Positions 24,170 through 34,250 of a stretch of 64,000 nucleotides of DNA are shown here, piece by piece. The notes beneath the pieces are model-generated. The model saw only the letters and a list, made by a program, of their open reading frames with translations, ran no database searches and had not been told where the DNA came from. The stretch spans positions 1,488,001 through 1,552,000 of the forward strand of contig JAMXSV010000017.1 of assembly GCA_027559495.1 (NCBI GenBank). Reading direction: 5' to 3'. Positions within the stretch are counted from its first letter, which is position 1. The number at the start of each line of letters is the position of its first letter. Both the position numbers and the translations under genes were made by a program. The DNA is from Aurifilum marmelostoma (taxonomy: Eukaryota > Ascomycota > Sordariomycetes > Diaporthales > Cryphonectriaceae).

Positions 24170-25491
24170 ATGGCTCCCTCTGCGGTTCAGACCCTCACCT
24201 CCCAGGTCGAGGCCCCCGTCCTCCGGCTGCACTCTACGCAGGCTGGTACAGCGGACTACAAGCAGCTGCAGCCCCATGACTTCGACAAGGAGGCCGAGGA
24301 AGGCAAGAAAGAGGGTGTCGAGGGTGCCAAGGTGAGCACATCTTCTCCCTCTCTTGTTACGACACGCTCATACAGGGAGAGGCAATATGCACCAATGTCA
24401 ATGCATCCTCCGTGGGATCATCAGCTTGGACTGACCGCTCTGATGATCATAGTATGCCAACTACTTGCCAACTTGGAACCCCGAACAGAGATACCCGCCC
24501 CTGACACCCTTCGAGCACTACGAGCACGGCAAGGACGCCGACACCTCCTTCAAGGACCTCCTGCCCTCTGGATCGCAGGTCGTTGACCTCACCCCCACCA
24601 TCGGCTCCGAGGTCCGTGGCGTGCAGCTGAGCAAGCTCTCGGACGCGGGCAAGGACCAGCTGGCCAGATACGTGGCGGAGCGCAAGGTCGTGGCCTTCCG
24701 TGCTCAGGACCTTGCGGACCTACCCATCAAGGATGCCCTCGAGTGGGGCGGGTACTTTGGACGGCACCACATCCATCCGACATCAGGCTCGCCTGAGGGC
24801 CACCCAGAGATTCACCTTGTGCACCGGTCGGCCGGTGACACCTCGGCACAGGATTTCTTCACCACCAGGACGAGCTCTGTTGCCTGGCACTCGGATGTGT
24901 CGTACGAGGCCCAGCCGCCCGGGACCACATTCCTCTATGTCCTGAACAAGCCGGAGACGGGCGGCGATACCTTGTTTGTCGATGCTGTTGAGGCGTACAA
25001 CAGGCTCAGCCCGCTGTTCCAGGAGAGGCTGCACGGACTGAAGGCGGTGCACAGCGGCATCGAGCAGGTCAATGTTGCCAGAGCAAGGGGCAGCATCGTC
25101 AGGCGGGAGCCTGTCTATAACTCCCACCCGATTGTTCGAACCCATCCCGCCACGGGTCAAAAGGCCATCTATGTGAACCCCCAATGTAAGTTCTGCTCCA
25201 CACTGGCTCGTTTGGACAGAGATGACTGACTCGAGATACAAAGTCACCCGTGAGATTGTGGGCTTGAAGAAGGAAGAAAGCGATGCCATCCTGAAGTTCC
25301 TGTACGACCACCTGGCGTATGGAGCCGACTTCCAAGCCCGCGTCAAGTGGGAGGAGGGAACTGTTGTCGTCTGGGACAACCGCATCACACAGCACTCGGC
25401 ACTGGTGGATTGGAAGGATGGCCAGAGGAGGCACCTCGCGAGGATCACGCCTCAGGCTGAGCGCCCTTACGAGACGCCATTCAAGGCTTGA
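24170..25491 (+). CDS. TauD/TfdA-type alpha-ketoglutarate-dependent dioxygenase
   Basis: Exons are 24170-24331, 24453-25185 and 25244-25491 (380 aa), with start context GCCATGGCT. The Fe(II)-binding facial triad is intact: His200 and Asp202 in AWHSDVSYEAQPPG and distal His349 in RITQHSALVDW. Arg in HLARITP at about 365 would hold 2-oxoglutarate. These enzymes hydroxylate sulfonates or related compounds using O2 and 2-oxoglutarate; yeast Jlp1 releases sulfite from alkyl-sulfonates for sulfur supply. The length and N-terminal region (NPEQRYPPLTPFEHYEHG) fit the fungal TauD-like subgroup. The substrate could instead be a 2,4-D-like ether or another small acid. It converges on the next gene, 156 bp away. 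Confidence 0.93.
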
Positions 25492-25647
25492 TCTAGCTCT
25501 AGTCAGAATTTGATGGATTGTGAATCGTGGGTCAATGTCGTTGACCCTCAATGGAAATACCAGATCGAGAAATATCTAGCGCCTCTTGGATGTATTCTTC
25601 TCCAATCATCTCCTCGTCTGCAGTGATGAAGAGCATTGGTGGCAAGG

Positions 25648-26826
25648 TCAAAACGAAGGGATCGACAGGGAGCTGGGGATGGGACCCTTTTTCGGTTTCT
25701 GGCTCGGCTCGCTATCGTCTTTGCTGTCAGTGTCTGGCACAGAATGTTGATTCCGCCTCGGCGTGCTCCGATTGTTACGACGTTCTCTTAATCGGCGCTC
25801 AAATATGGTCTCGACTGGGCTGTCTGAGTCCGACCATTCGTCTACAGTAATTGGAGCAGCAGCTTTTCTCTCCTGCTTGGCGGGTGGAGCCGTCGTGATC
25901 GATGAACGGCTAGGTCCTTCCGGCCCTGGTCTGGCCGCAGAACGTGCGGGCGCAGAAGACTTCGCAAAGCCATCGTTTCCATGGTTGGTGCTGCCAGGAG
26001 CTGCTAATCGGACGGACTTGGTGCGCCTATTATTGAATTGGCGAGCGCTCTTGTCCTCGAGTGGCGATGACTGCCGTTCCGTGACAGTGTCCTGGCGATT
26101 CAAGGCTGCAGCTCGCGTGCCTGTCATCGCAGAAAGCATCCTGGTCAGGGGCACGGGTTGTTTCCTCGGGCTTTCCATGAGCTCTTGTAAATTTGTGCCA
26201 GCCCAGGGACGCTCGTCCACGAGATCATCGTCGTCATCATCCTGCCCTCCCTGAACTCGTGAAGATGCCCTCTTGGTGCCCGCCGCCTGTGTTCTCCTAA
26301 GCTTCAGCACGGCATGCTGTCTCTTGACGGCATCAGTCATCGGCCCTGTCACAGGCCGTGATAAGGACCGGATAGCATCTGCGTTCTGGTCTCTGGTCCG
26401 TTCCTTGAGGCGCTGGTACTCGGCCTCGTGAAGGTGAGCGGTGAACTTGTGTGCTATGGCGACGAATTCATCTTCTACCATGCGCCACATGTCGTCGTGT
26501 TTGAGACCTTGGATCATGAGACTGGAAATAGTCAGCACATGCGGCATGTTCGTAGTGTTTGATGATTCTCACCTTCCCTGGATCTGTTGCGGCGGGCGGG
26601 GTGCAGACGCAGGCTGTTCTCGACCCTCATCTGAGCCGTCTACCGCGGCTTCAGGTTTGTACAGTTTTGGCGAACGCTCCGACCGAAATGCAGATGCAAC
26701 TGAGAGATTCCTAGCCGTAGAGGGGGACGAGGGGCGAGGTGGCGTAGTTTCTTTGGAGGATGTCGTGGACTTCTTTGCTGCGGCCGGACCACTCCGGTCC
26801 TTCTTCCACGGCAGCGTTCTGCCCAT
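25648..26826 (-). CDS. Unknown protein with a short conserved-looking helical core
   Basis: Exons are 26826-26573 and 26521-25648 (375 aa). The 51-nt intron has a GTGAGA donor and TCCAG acceptor, and the join reads IQGSLMIQGLKHDD. I do not recognise the family. The protein starts MGRTLPWKK and then has about 75 residues rich in Ser/Pro/Lys. Next is a compact, probably helical segment (DDMWRMVEDEF, FTAHLHEAEYQRLK) at about residues 90-125. A long basic, disordered tail follows with an Asp6 run, an acidic patch (DEWSDSDSP) and Arg/Lys-rich stretches. The composition suggests a nuclear or nucleic-acid-associated protein, which is inference. No signal peptide or membrane segment is seen. Confidence 0.7.
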
Positions 26827-27806
26827 GCTTCAATCGGAATTGCATCAAAGACTCGAATTTTGGCCCAGAACTATTCACAAGCCTGCAGTTGATGCCAAAA
26901 TGTAATACTTACTGAATGGCGATCAGATGTGCAGAGAACAGTGCACACTTGGGCAAGTGGTGATGCGATGATAAGGCAAGAATGAGGTTAAGGTAGGAGC
27001 GATGAAGGAGGGAGGAGTAAGGTCGGCAGGTGGAGGGGGCAGGGCATGTGCTTAGGTAATCAACCAGTGTCCGCCAATCATCCTCTCTTGCGTCTTATAT
27101 TCACACGGCAGCAATGACCGGCGAGAGCTACTGCTGAATTTGAACCTTGCCATGCCCTCATAAGGCAACCTCAGCAAATGCAATTGATTCCTCGAAGAAG
27201 CGCATCCTTTACTCTTTCTTTCCACGTGATTTTTCTCTGTCCGACAGAGTATGGCATCTTGGGCCTCGATACCCAGGTTGATGGAGCCAGGTTGCTCAAG
27301 TACAGTGTTCAGTGCAGCATGGTGAAGGGCTGGCCTGAGCTCATCACAGCATGGAGGTGAAGTCCTCATGGAATTCATTACCATCCAAATCTACATGTGA
27401 ATGGATTTACATGTATGTAAGAGTGAGTCATTGAAGAAGCAGGGATACTTGACCCCATCAGATGGCTAAGTGACAGTGCAACAGGTTTTCTTGTCAGTCC
27501 TGATCACTGCATCGATTGAACAGTCCGAGCAGTTAATCAATCCTTCATGAAAGACAACAGAGATCTCAATATAGACAGAAGATTCAGCCAGCCAGCCAGT
27601 CGTTCTGCTCAACATCTGATTTCAGTAGCTAAAAGACAGCTGCACACTGTACATCACATCTTACACCTTCAAGGGATGTGGGACAGGAAGACGGTATCAA
27701 CACCCTCAGTCACTGAAGAATTATATTTATATCTGTATGCTCTACCTTCAATATTGAGGCTAGAGGCTGATGATTATCTGAAGTGGGACAGCCAGGCCAG
27801 ACCTCC
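26827..27806. other. Intergenic region (1.0 kb)
   Basis: AT-rich spacer upstream of the unknown protein gene and downstream of the GH42 gene. No gene was recognised. Confidence 0.6.
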
Positions 27807-30083
27807 TCACTTGGCCAGCTTCCACACCACAACGCCAGCAGCGGGAATATCGCCCGCCTCACCAATGACAATCTTGGCACTAGAGTCCACATCAGGAGCA
27901 GCCACAGGTTCGGTACCATAGTTAAACGCCCAGAGCAGGTCTCCTCTCCGCAACAGCCTTAGCGAGCTACCAAGGTCGCTGTCCTTGCTCGCCGGCTTTC
28001 CGGTCACATCACTCAGGCCTGCCGCAGCAGCCACATCGCCCAAATACGAGACGAGGAAGTCCGCAGGAGGGTTGAAGGCCAGGTAGTGCCACTGCTTGCC
28101 CTCCTCCTGGTCCACCGAGGCACACGCCGACGGCTTGCCCAGCCTGTGCTTCGAGCCCGAGGTGACGGTCACGTTGCTGCTCGCGTTGCCGCGGCTGCAG
28201 CTGACCCACTCCTCCCAAAAGCTGATGGCGTATTTCTCTCCCGCGTACGAGACGCTACTGTTGGCGTAGCTGGGCGGAGTCTCGATGCGTGTGACCCGCA
28301 TGGGCAGGTGGTCGCGCAGTGCGCCGGCCGCAGGCTGGATGCCTTGGGCGTAGGAGAAGTTAGACGTGAGGGCAGCCGAGCGCGGACCAAAGACCACAGG
28401 GCCGGCGGTGTAGGAGGAGAGGGAGGCGTCGAGGGCCGCAGGGATGGTGGGAATGCTGGGCACAACGACCATCTTGTAGGCGGACAGGTCCTGGTCTGTG
28501 CCGATGACGTCGACAGAGAGGCCCAGGCGGCGCAGGGCAGAGTAGAAGGTGTAGACGAGGTCGATGTTGCTGAGCACCGTGTCTGAGTACGTGGCAGAGG
28601 TGACATCCCAGCTCCCGCTGTACGGCTCGATGGCCCACGTCCACACCGAGGAGTAGTCCCAGACGAGGGCGATGTCTGCTGACGACGACGAGGAGGAGTT
28701 GGACTGGCCCTCCAGCTCCTCGCGCAGGATGGGGAGGTCATTCAGGGCGACATTCTGCGCCTCAAAGAAGCCTTCGTCCTGGCCATCATCCGAGATGTGC
28801 AAGCCCGACAAGGTCTGCTCCTGTGCATAGGGAACCTGCCTCCACCGGAAGTAGCCCACCACATCACCGCTGGCTGCATACGTCTCGAGCGTCCAGAGGC
28901 GCACCATGCCTTCCCACGGCGACACGCGGTACGTGTTCCAGTTGAGCATGCCGGGCTGCATCTCCATGACACCAAAGGGCCCCGCAGCCTGGCCGTACGC
29001 GGCACCCGCCACGCCGCGGTACAGGGCGTGGTGCAGAGCCTGGAGATCCGGCAGGCCCGTGCGGAGCGTGTCGGCGAGCTGCTGGTCCGTCACCCAGGTG
29101 AAGTCGCTCGGCCCGGCCAGAGGGTAGTTGTCAAAGAAGGCAATGTCGATGCCGACCTCGCGCGCGAACTTGAAGTGGTCAAAGTCGGTAGAGTCCACCA
29201 TGAAGTTGGTCGTGACGGCCTGGGTGGGCGCATACTCGCGCAGGATGGCGGCCTGCTCCCGGGCGAACTCGATGACCATGTCCGAGCTGAACGTGTACCA
29301 GTCCAGCGTGTACAGGTCGTTGGTCGTGTACACCTCGTGATAGGGGGGCAGCACGTCGCCGAAGCTGGCGTACTGGTTGGACCAGAAGACCCGGCCCTGC
29401 GCGGCGTCCATGGCCTCGATGGTGCCGTACTTGTTCTGCAGCCAGGTGCGGAAGCGGGTGATGGCGTCCTTGTCGTAGCTCCGCACCGTGCTGTGGCAAC
29501 CGAACTCGTTGTCGAGCTGCCACGCCGCCACGTTTGGGTTGCTGCCGTACCGCTCGGCCAGGACGCGCGTGATCTTCTGGCTCTGCTCGCGGTAGTCAAA
29601 GGAGGAGGTGCTGTAGTACCGCCGGGACCCGAACACGTAGGTCGAGTTGGTCACGTCCACAAAGGCAACGTCGTACTTTTCCGTGAGCCAGCTGGGCGGG
29701 CTGGCGGTCGGTGTGCCGAGGATGGCCTTGAGCCCGTACTGGCCAAACAGCTGCAGGATGGCGTCCAGCGCGGCGAAGTCGTAGACGCCCTCCTCCGGCT
29801 CGATGACGCCCCAGTCGAACTCGTTGATCCGCACATACGTGATGTTCAGGTTTCGCATGCCAGCTACATCGGACTCCCACATGTACTCGGGCCACTGGGC
29901 GGGGTAGTAGTCGACGCCCAGGTGGAGCCCACCAGCCAGACGGTCCTGCGACGGTGCCAGGCTCACATTGGATCCACGGGCGACTCGCTGAAGCTGGGGG
30001 AGAGGAGAAGACACCTTGGAGGGGGAGGCGGTGGCGGACTGGGCCAGAGCCCCCGCAGTGATGCAAACCAAGTGCCAGAGCAT
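27807..30083 (-). CDS. Secreted GH42 beta-galactosidase, intronless
   Basis: Single open frame of 758 aa. Start 30083 was chosen because it opens a signal peptide (MLWHLVCITAGALAQS); an in-frame ATG 48 nt upstream would bury it. The GH42 catalytic barrel runs from about residue 50 to 420: LGVDYYPAQWPEYMWESD, the substrate-binding YVRINEFDWG, acid/base Glu193 in WQLDNEFG and the nucleophile region Glu374 in GVMEMQPG. A trimerisation (GH42M-like) domain and a C-terminal beta domain follow. Family members remove terminal beta-D-galactose. GH42 is mainly bacterial, and the lack of any intron in 2.3 kb contrasts with most neighbours, so bacterial ancestry is worth testing. Base composition and signal peptide look fully adapted to the host. 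Confidence 0.92.
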   Translation of the reverse strand: MLWHLVCITAGALAQSATASPSKVSSPLPQLQRVARGSNVSLAPSQDRLAGGLHLGVDYYPAQWPEYMWESDVAGMRNLNITYVRINEFDWGVIEPEEGVYDFAALDAILQLFGQYGLKAILGTPTASPPSWLTEKYDVAFVDVTNSTYVFGSRRYYSTSSFDYREQSQKITRVLAERYGSNPNVAAWQLDNEFGCHSTVRSYDKDAITRFRTWLQNKYGTIEAMDAAQGRVFWSNQYASFGDVLPPYHEVYTTNDLYTLDWYTFSSDMVIEFAREQAAILREYAPTQAVTTNFMVDSTDFDHFKFAREVGIDIAFFDNYPLAGPSDFTWVTDQQLADTLRTGLPDLQALHHALYRGVAGAAYGQAAGPFGVMEMQPGMLNWNTYRVSPWEGMVRLWTLETYAASGDVVGYFRWRQVPYAQEQTLSGLHISDDGQDEGFFEAQNVALNDLPILREELEGQSNSSSSSSADIALVWDYSSVWTWAIEPYSGSWDVTSATYSDTVLSNIDLVYTFYSALRRLGLSVDVIGTDQDLSAYKMVVVPSIPTIPAALDASLSSYTAGPVVFGPRSAALTSNFSYAQGIQPAAGALRDHLPMRVTRIETPPSYANSSVSYAGEKYAISFWEEWVSCSRGNASSNVTVTSGSKHRLGKPSACASVDQEEGKQWHYLAFNPPADFLVSYLGDVAAAAGLSDVTGKPASKDSDLGSSLRLLRRGDLLWAFNYGTEPVAAPDVDSSAKIVIGEAGDIPAAGVVVWKLAK

Positions 30084-30904
30084 GTCGCAGCAACAGATTG
30101 CCTCTTCCGCTTGGGCTATAATCGCAACCAAAGAGGGGCGCAGATGTAGCCAGTCGGTCTCGTGTGCATTTCCATGAAGGAGGAGAGGAGGGCCCCTCGA
30201 GCCTTTTTATAATAGATCTCCTCGGCAGGCGTCATATGTTTTTGAGAATTCCTTTCTTTGCTCATCGACAGCATCGTCGATCACCCGGCCCTCTTTGCCC
30301 CGACCCTGACCGCATCCATGGCCTGATGAGCCTTTTTTTTTCTTTTCTCTCTCTTTCTTATAGCCGGCATATGGAGCCCCGACCTAGCATCGACTCCATC
30401 TGGGGCAGCCTACACCGTTTAAGTGAGGAGTAGACGATCCACCTCCTCATTTACTGCTGGGCCATGCCGGCAATCCATCTTAACCTTGGGTCCGATGTGT
30501 GGCCTGGTCGGATGGTGTATGTCCCCCGCAATGAGGGGATCCACTTGTTAAGGATGTTTTTTTTTTTTTTTTTTTTTTTGGTTAACAAGATCGCCTGCTG
30601 CATCGATGGATATAATGGCCGGGGCTCGGGTTGAATCTTCATCCAAGTTCCAAGATTTTGCATGGTCCCGGAGCATCCGCTCTACAATTATCTTTACTTT
30701 GTGTCGATAACTTTTACTCGTCTTTTATGGAAATAGTGAGAATTATACGAGGAACGATGCTGACTCTTAGAGGGGACATCATCATAACCGCACGCTGGTA
30801 ACCGTACCTTGACCTTTACAATACACAATTATCGCAGGGCCGGCTGACGTGGGTGACGGTCACCCTTGTCACCCAACGCCCGCCAAAACGGCGTCGAACA
30901 ACCC

Positions 30905-31035
30905 AACCCCTGCAAATTCAGCCCCTCTCACCAAACTGACCCTTCAAAAAGGCCCTGGGTGACAGGCGCTAGCGACGAAAACCCCTGCTTTTTAAGCCCT
31001 TAATCCTTGCTAAACCCCTGCAAATTCAGCCCCTC
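30905..31035. repeat. 23-bp direct repeat (two copies)
   Basis: The sequence AACCCCTGCAAATTCAGCCC plus CTC occurs at 30905-30927 and identically at 31013-31035. A partial related copy (AACCCCTGCTTTTTAAGCCC) begins near 30980. Confidence 0.9.
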
Positions 31036-31147
31036 GAATTAGGATTAGGCTAAAAGACCAATATGCTTATGTAAGCATTTTTCAAAATCTCGCCTGCAGC
31101 GCTGTTATCTATTTTTCTCTCTTTAAAACTCTCAAATCCTCGCAGCG

Positions 31148-31197
31148 TAACCCTAACCCTGATCAGGGTTAGGGGTATGCTGGATTAGGGTTAGGGG
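31148..31197. repeat. Interstitial telomere-like repeats, head to head
   Basis: TAACCCTAACCCT (31148-31160) is followed by GATC and then AGGGTTAGGGG (31165-31175), with a second TTAGGGTTAGGGG nearby (31185-31197). Two CCCTAA units therefore face TTAGGG units across GATC, forming a near-perfect palindrome of the usual filamentous-fungal telomere repeat. Confidence 0.75.
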
Positions 31198-31795
31198 TTT
31201 GCATATATATCTATATTTCTCGACAACTAGAATAGATATAAAGATTCTAAAAGAAGCATTATTTTTTCTCAATTTTGCTCTATTTTTCTATATAAAATAA
31301 GCCTACTTCTATATATTTCTATGTGTTTTCGAGTTATTAGGAGGTCTGGCCTGTCACCCGCGGTGTCACCCGTATTGTCACCCCGCATAGCAGGGGCTGT
31401 GATAAACGCTAATTCATGGAATACCACACGTCGCAGAGATGATTGTGCAGTCTAATTACGTATGTCTTCCACCAACAGACTAACTCGGACAGCGGCTCGG
31501 ATCGTCAACGCCTCTCACTTGGACCACGGAGAAAAATAGGAAATTCCAGGATGAGAAGAGCGAGCAGGGGACTTCCTTGGCTGGCCAGTGTCAGTCTAAG
31601 CGTCATTGCGTAGGAATTAACAGCTCGAAAATGTCGAAGAAAGGAAAACAAGAAAATAATTCCCAATCCTCAATAACCGTCGTTTCACATTCCAATTCAA
31701 GTAATGAACGATTAATAAAAAAAAAAAAAAGAAATCCTCAATCCTCTCTCCTGTAATCGTATAATAATAATTATATTTTAGCCACCACCCTCACA

Positions 31796-33481
31796 ATGGG
31801 CAGTGACTCCGGCACCAAGCCACAGTCCCAGTCAACCCTCAAGGACTTCCTCGCCTCCATCGCGACCATCCGCGGCGACCTCTCCAACATCACCGCGCCC
31901 CCCTTTGTCCTGGACACCAAGTCCGTCGTCGAGCTGCCCGGCTTCTGGGCAGAGCGGCCGTCCTTCTTCGTCGCGCCGGCCTCGTCTCCCGACCCTGCAC
32001 AGCGCGCCCTGTTGGTCCTGCGCTGGTTCCTGGTCTCGCTCAAGAACCAGCAGTACGGCGGGCGGTCCGAGGAGGAAGGCGTGAAGAAGCCGTTGAACGC
32101 GTTTCTGGGCGAGTGTTTCCTGGCTAGGTGGACGGGCGGCGGCGGCGACGACGATGACGCCGACACCGACAGTGGGGAGACGCTGCTTGTCTCGGAACAG
32201 GTGTCGCACCACCCGCCTGTGACGGCCTGCCGGGTCTGGAACGAGAAGCATGGCGTCTACGCTGAGGGTTTCACGCGGCAGGAGATCACGCTGAGCCTGG
32301 GCACTATAGTCATCAAGCAGATGGGCCACGCGCTGCTGACGCTCAGGAACCACGGCGACGAGACATATCTCATCCCGCTTCCGGACGTCAAGGTGAAGGG
32401 GATCCTGTCGGGTCTCTCGGGGACGTATCCTGAGCTGGAGGGAACGTATACGATCCCCTGCACGTCTGGGTACTATTCGATCATCGAGTTCAGTAATAGC
32501 AAGTCTCTTCTGGGTCGTGGCGGTCACAAGAATGAATTCACCGCCAAGCTCTACGGGCCGGGAGACGGAGAACCGCTGTATACCCTCACAGGCCAATGGA
32601 CCGACTCCTTCACGATTCATAAGGGAACAGAGACGTCGAAACAGGAAGATGCAGCTTCTGAGACTCTGGTGCTCAAAGATCTGCCGACAGTACCACTGAC
32701 GCTCCTGGAGGAGGATCTAGAGGCCCAGGATCCATGGGAGACACGCCGTGCCTGGAGCGGAGTCCGCGAGGCGCTGGGAAAAGGTGACATGTCGGGAACG
32801 GCCAAGGCCAAGTCAGCCGTGGAGCAGGGCCAACGAGACATGCGCAAGGACGAGGAGCGGGCGGGCAAGACGTGGAAGCCTTTGTTCTTTTTCAGGCAGG
32901 ACGAAGGTGATGATGTGGCGGCGGAGCTGTACAAGAGCATATCCAAGAGCCTGAATCCTGATGACACGGTCGGCATCTGGAAGTTTGACCAAGAGTTATG
33001 GGCGCGGGGTGTGAAGAGGCCCTTTCATGGTTCCTTGACGCCTGACAACCGGAACGGCGGAGGAGAAGGTGGTAGTCCTCTTCGAAACAGGCATCTGGAT
33101 GTGGTTGGAGGAGGAGGCAACGCGGGCACATCAGGAGACGACGCTGCTCCTCCTGCATCTCCAGCGTCATTTGAGACGGCGCATGAGTATCTGGCTCCGA
33201 ACAGCGCGGCCAATGGTCCTTCCAAACAGTCGACAGACCCACCTGCAGCATCAACACAAGCCTCGACGTCCACCAGACAGAGCATCGACCCAGTCAGCAG
33301 CAGCGAGCCACCGACCTCATCAAGCGCGTCAGATCGACCACCCTCTGGGCGTCGTGGGAAACGAGAGAGAGTCAAGGAGTCCATCCGCAAGGTTCGGTCT
33401 TCACTGTCGACGGGGCGCTCGAAACGGAGTAGCAGTTCTGCTCGCTCTGATGTTGGCTCCGAGGCTGAAAGTGTGCCTTAG
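31796..33481 (+). CDS. Oxysterol-binding protein family (Osh/Kes1-like) with long C-terminal tail
   Basis: Single exon of 561 aa with start context TCACAATGGGC. The ORD lipid-binding domain spans roughly residues 15-395. The family fingerprint EQVSHHPP is at 134-141, and the lid and phosphoinositide contact region is near the N-terminus (STLKDFLASIATIRGDLSNI). There is no PH or ankyrin domain, so it matches the short Osh4/Kes1 class. Those proteins exchange sterol for PI4P between membranes. After the ORD comes about 150 residues of Gly/Ser/Thr/Pro-rich, disordered sequence ending in a basic Ser/Arg-rich stretch (about 520-555) that could bind membranes or be phosphorylated (inference). The extension makes it longer than yeast Kes1 (about 434 aa). 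Confidence 0.93.
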   Translation: MGSDSGTKPQSQSTLKDFLASIATIRGDLSNITAPPFVLDTKSVVELPGFWAERPSFFVAPASSPDPAQRALLVLRWFLVSLKNQQYGGRSEEEGVKKPLNAFLGECFLARWTGGGGDDDDADTDSGETLLVSEQVSHHPPVTACRVWNEKHGVYAEGFTRQEITLSLGTIVIKQMGHALLTLRNHGDETYLIPLPDVKVKGILSGLSGTYPELEGTYTIPCTSGYYSIIEFSNSKSLLGRGGHKNEFTAKLYGPGDGEPLYTLTGQWTDSFTIHKGTETSKQEDAASETLVLKDLPTVPLTLLEEDLEAQDPWETRRAWSGVREALGKGDMSGTAKAKSAVEQGQRDMRKDEERAGKTWKPLFFFRQDEGDDVAAELYKSISKSLNPDDTVGIWKFDQELWARGVKRPFHGSLTPDNRNGGGEGGSPLRNRHLDVVGGGGNAGTSGDDAAPPASPASFETAHEYLAPNSAANGPSKQSTDPPAASTQASTSTRQSIDPVSSSEPPTSSSASDRPPSGRRGKRERVKESIRKVRSSLSTGRSKRSSSSARSDVGSEAESVP

Positions 33482-34250
33482 AAAGTGTGAAAATAGGTTG
33501 ATTCGATCTGCTGTTTACTGGAACTTCTTTTAAATTGTATATAATTATCAAATCTGAAGAACGCCAATCACATGAGAAGCTTTTTGAATAATTCTGACCA
33601 TGTTTAATTAGTTTGATAGTAGAACTGCTTAATAATTAAATCTCTTCACAGAATTTGAGGCTCAAATATTTCACCTTGACCCTTTTTCACTTCTATAATT
33701 TCGCTCTCTCCAGCAACGGAACCTCGAGGCGGTGGCTCTGCAAATAATTAAAGTATAATTACTTAGTATTAATTATACACTAATTACTAACAAAATGATT
33801 CTCCAAATGGGTTAAATGCCTACGACGTGACTACAGCGCTTGCTCGCTGTGCTTGTCTCGGGTCTCCGGGGCTGTTCATTCGCATCAGAAAATGTTGAGA
33901 GACCGTCTCGCATTCACAAGATATCCTGACAATTATACTCACAGCCCTTTGTGTCGTGGAAACCGAAGCGGTCAACTGCTCAGCCGAGCAAGGTGACTGA
34001 CTGATCGACCCGTGAGACCTCGGCACAATCGCCCCGCAAGTCTAATCCCGTCCGCCACGTTCATACTTATGCAGGGCCTCTCTCTCTCTCCCTTTAGACC
34101 CACTCACACGTTCTATCATCCTCATCATCCATGATATCTATGGCAGCTCGCTCTCCAGCCTTGCTCTGAGTACCAATAAAAAACTCCCAGCCTAAAGAGA
34201 GAATCACCTTCTCATCCATACACTTACACACACTTCATCACACAACCGAG
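33482..34250. other. Intergenic region (0.77 kb)
   Basis: AT-rich spacer between two plus-strand genes. No additional gene was seen. Confidence 0.6.

Larger units (their letters stand above)
30851..31390. repeat. Possible degenerate transposable element / MITE-like segment
   Basis: GTCACCC/GGGTGAC motifs cluster at both ends. On the left is GGGTGACGGTCACCC (30851-30865), then GTCACCC shortly after; on the right GTCACCC occurs three times at about 31353-31383. Between them lies AT-rich DNA with direct and telomere-like repeats. The clustering is visible, but exact termini and a target-site duplication are not clear. Confidence 0.4.
30084..31795. other. AT-rich intergenic island with repeats
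   Basis: 1.7 kb divergent spacer between GH42 and the OSBP gene. It includes a T23 run (30557-30579), a repeat-rich segment at about 30850-31390 and strongly AT-rich DNA to 31790. No protein-coding gene was recognised. Confidence 0.7.
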
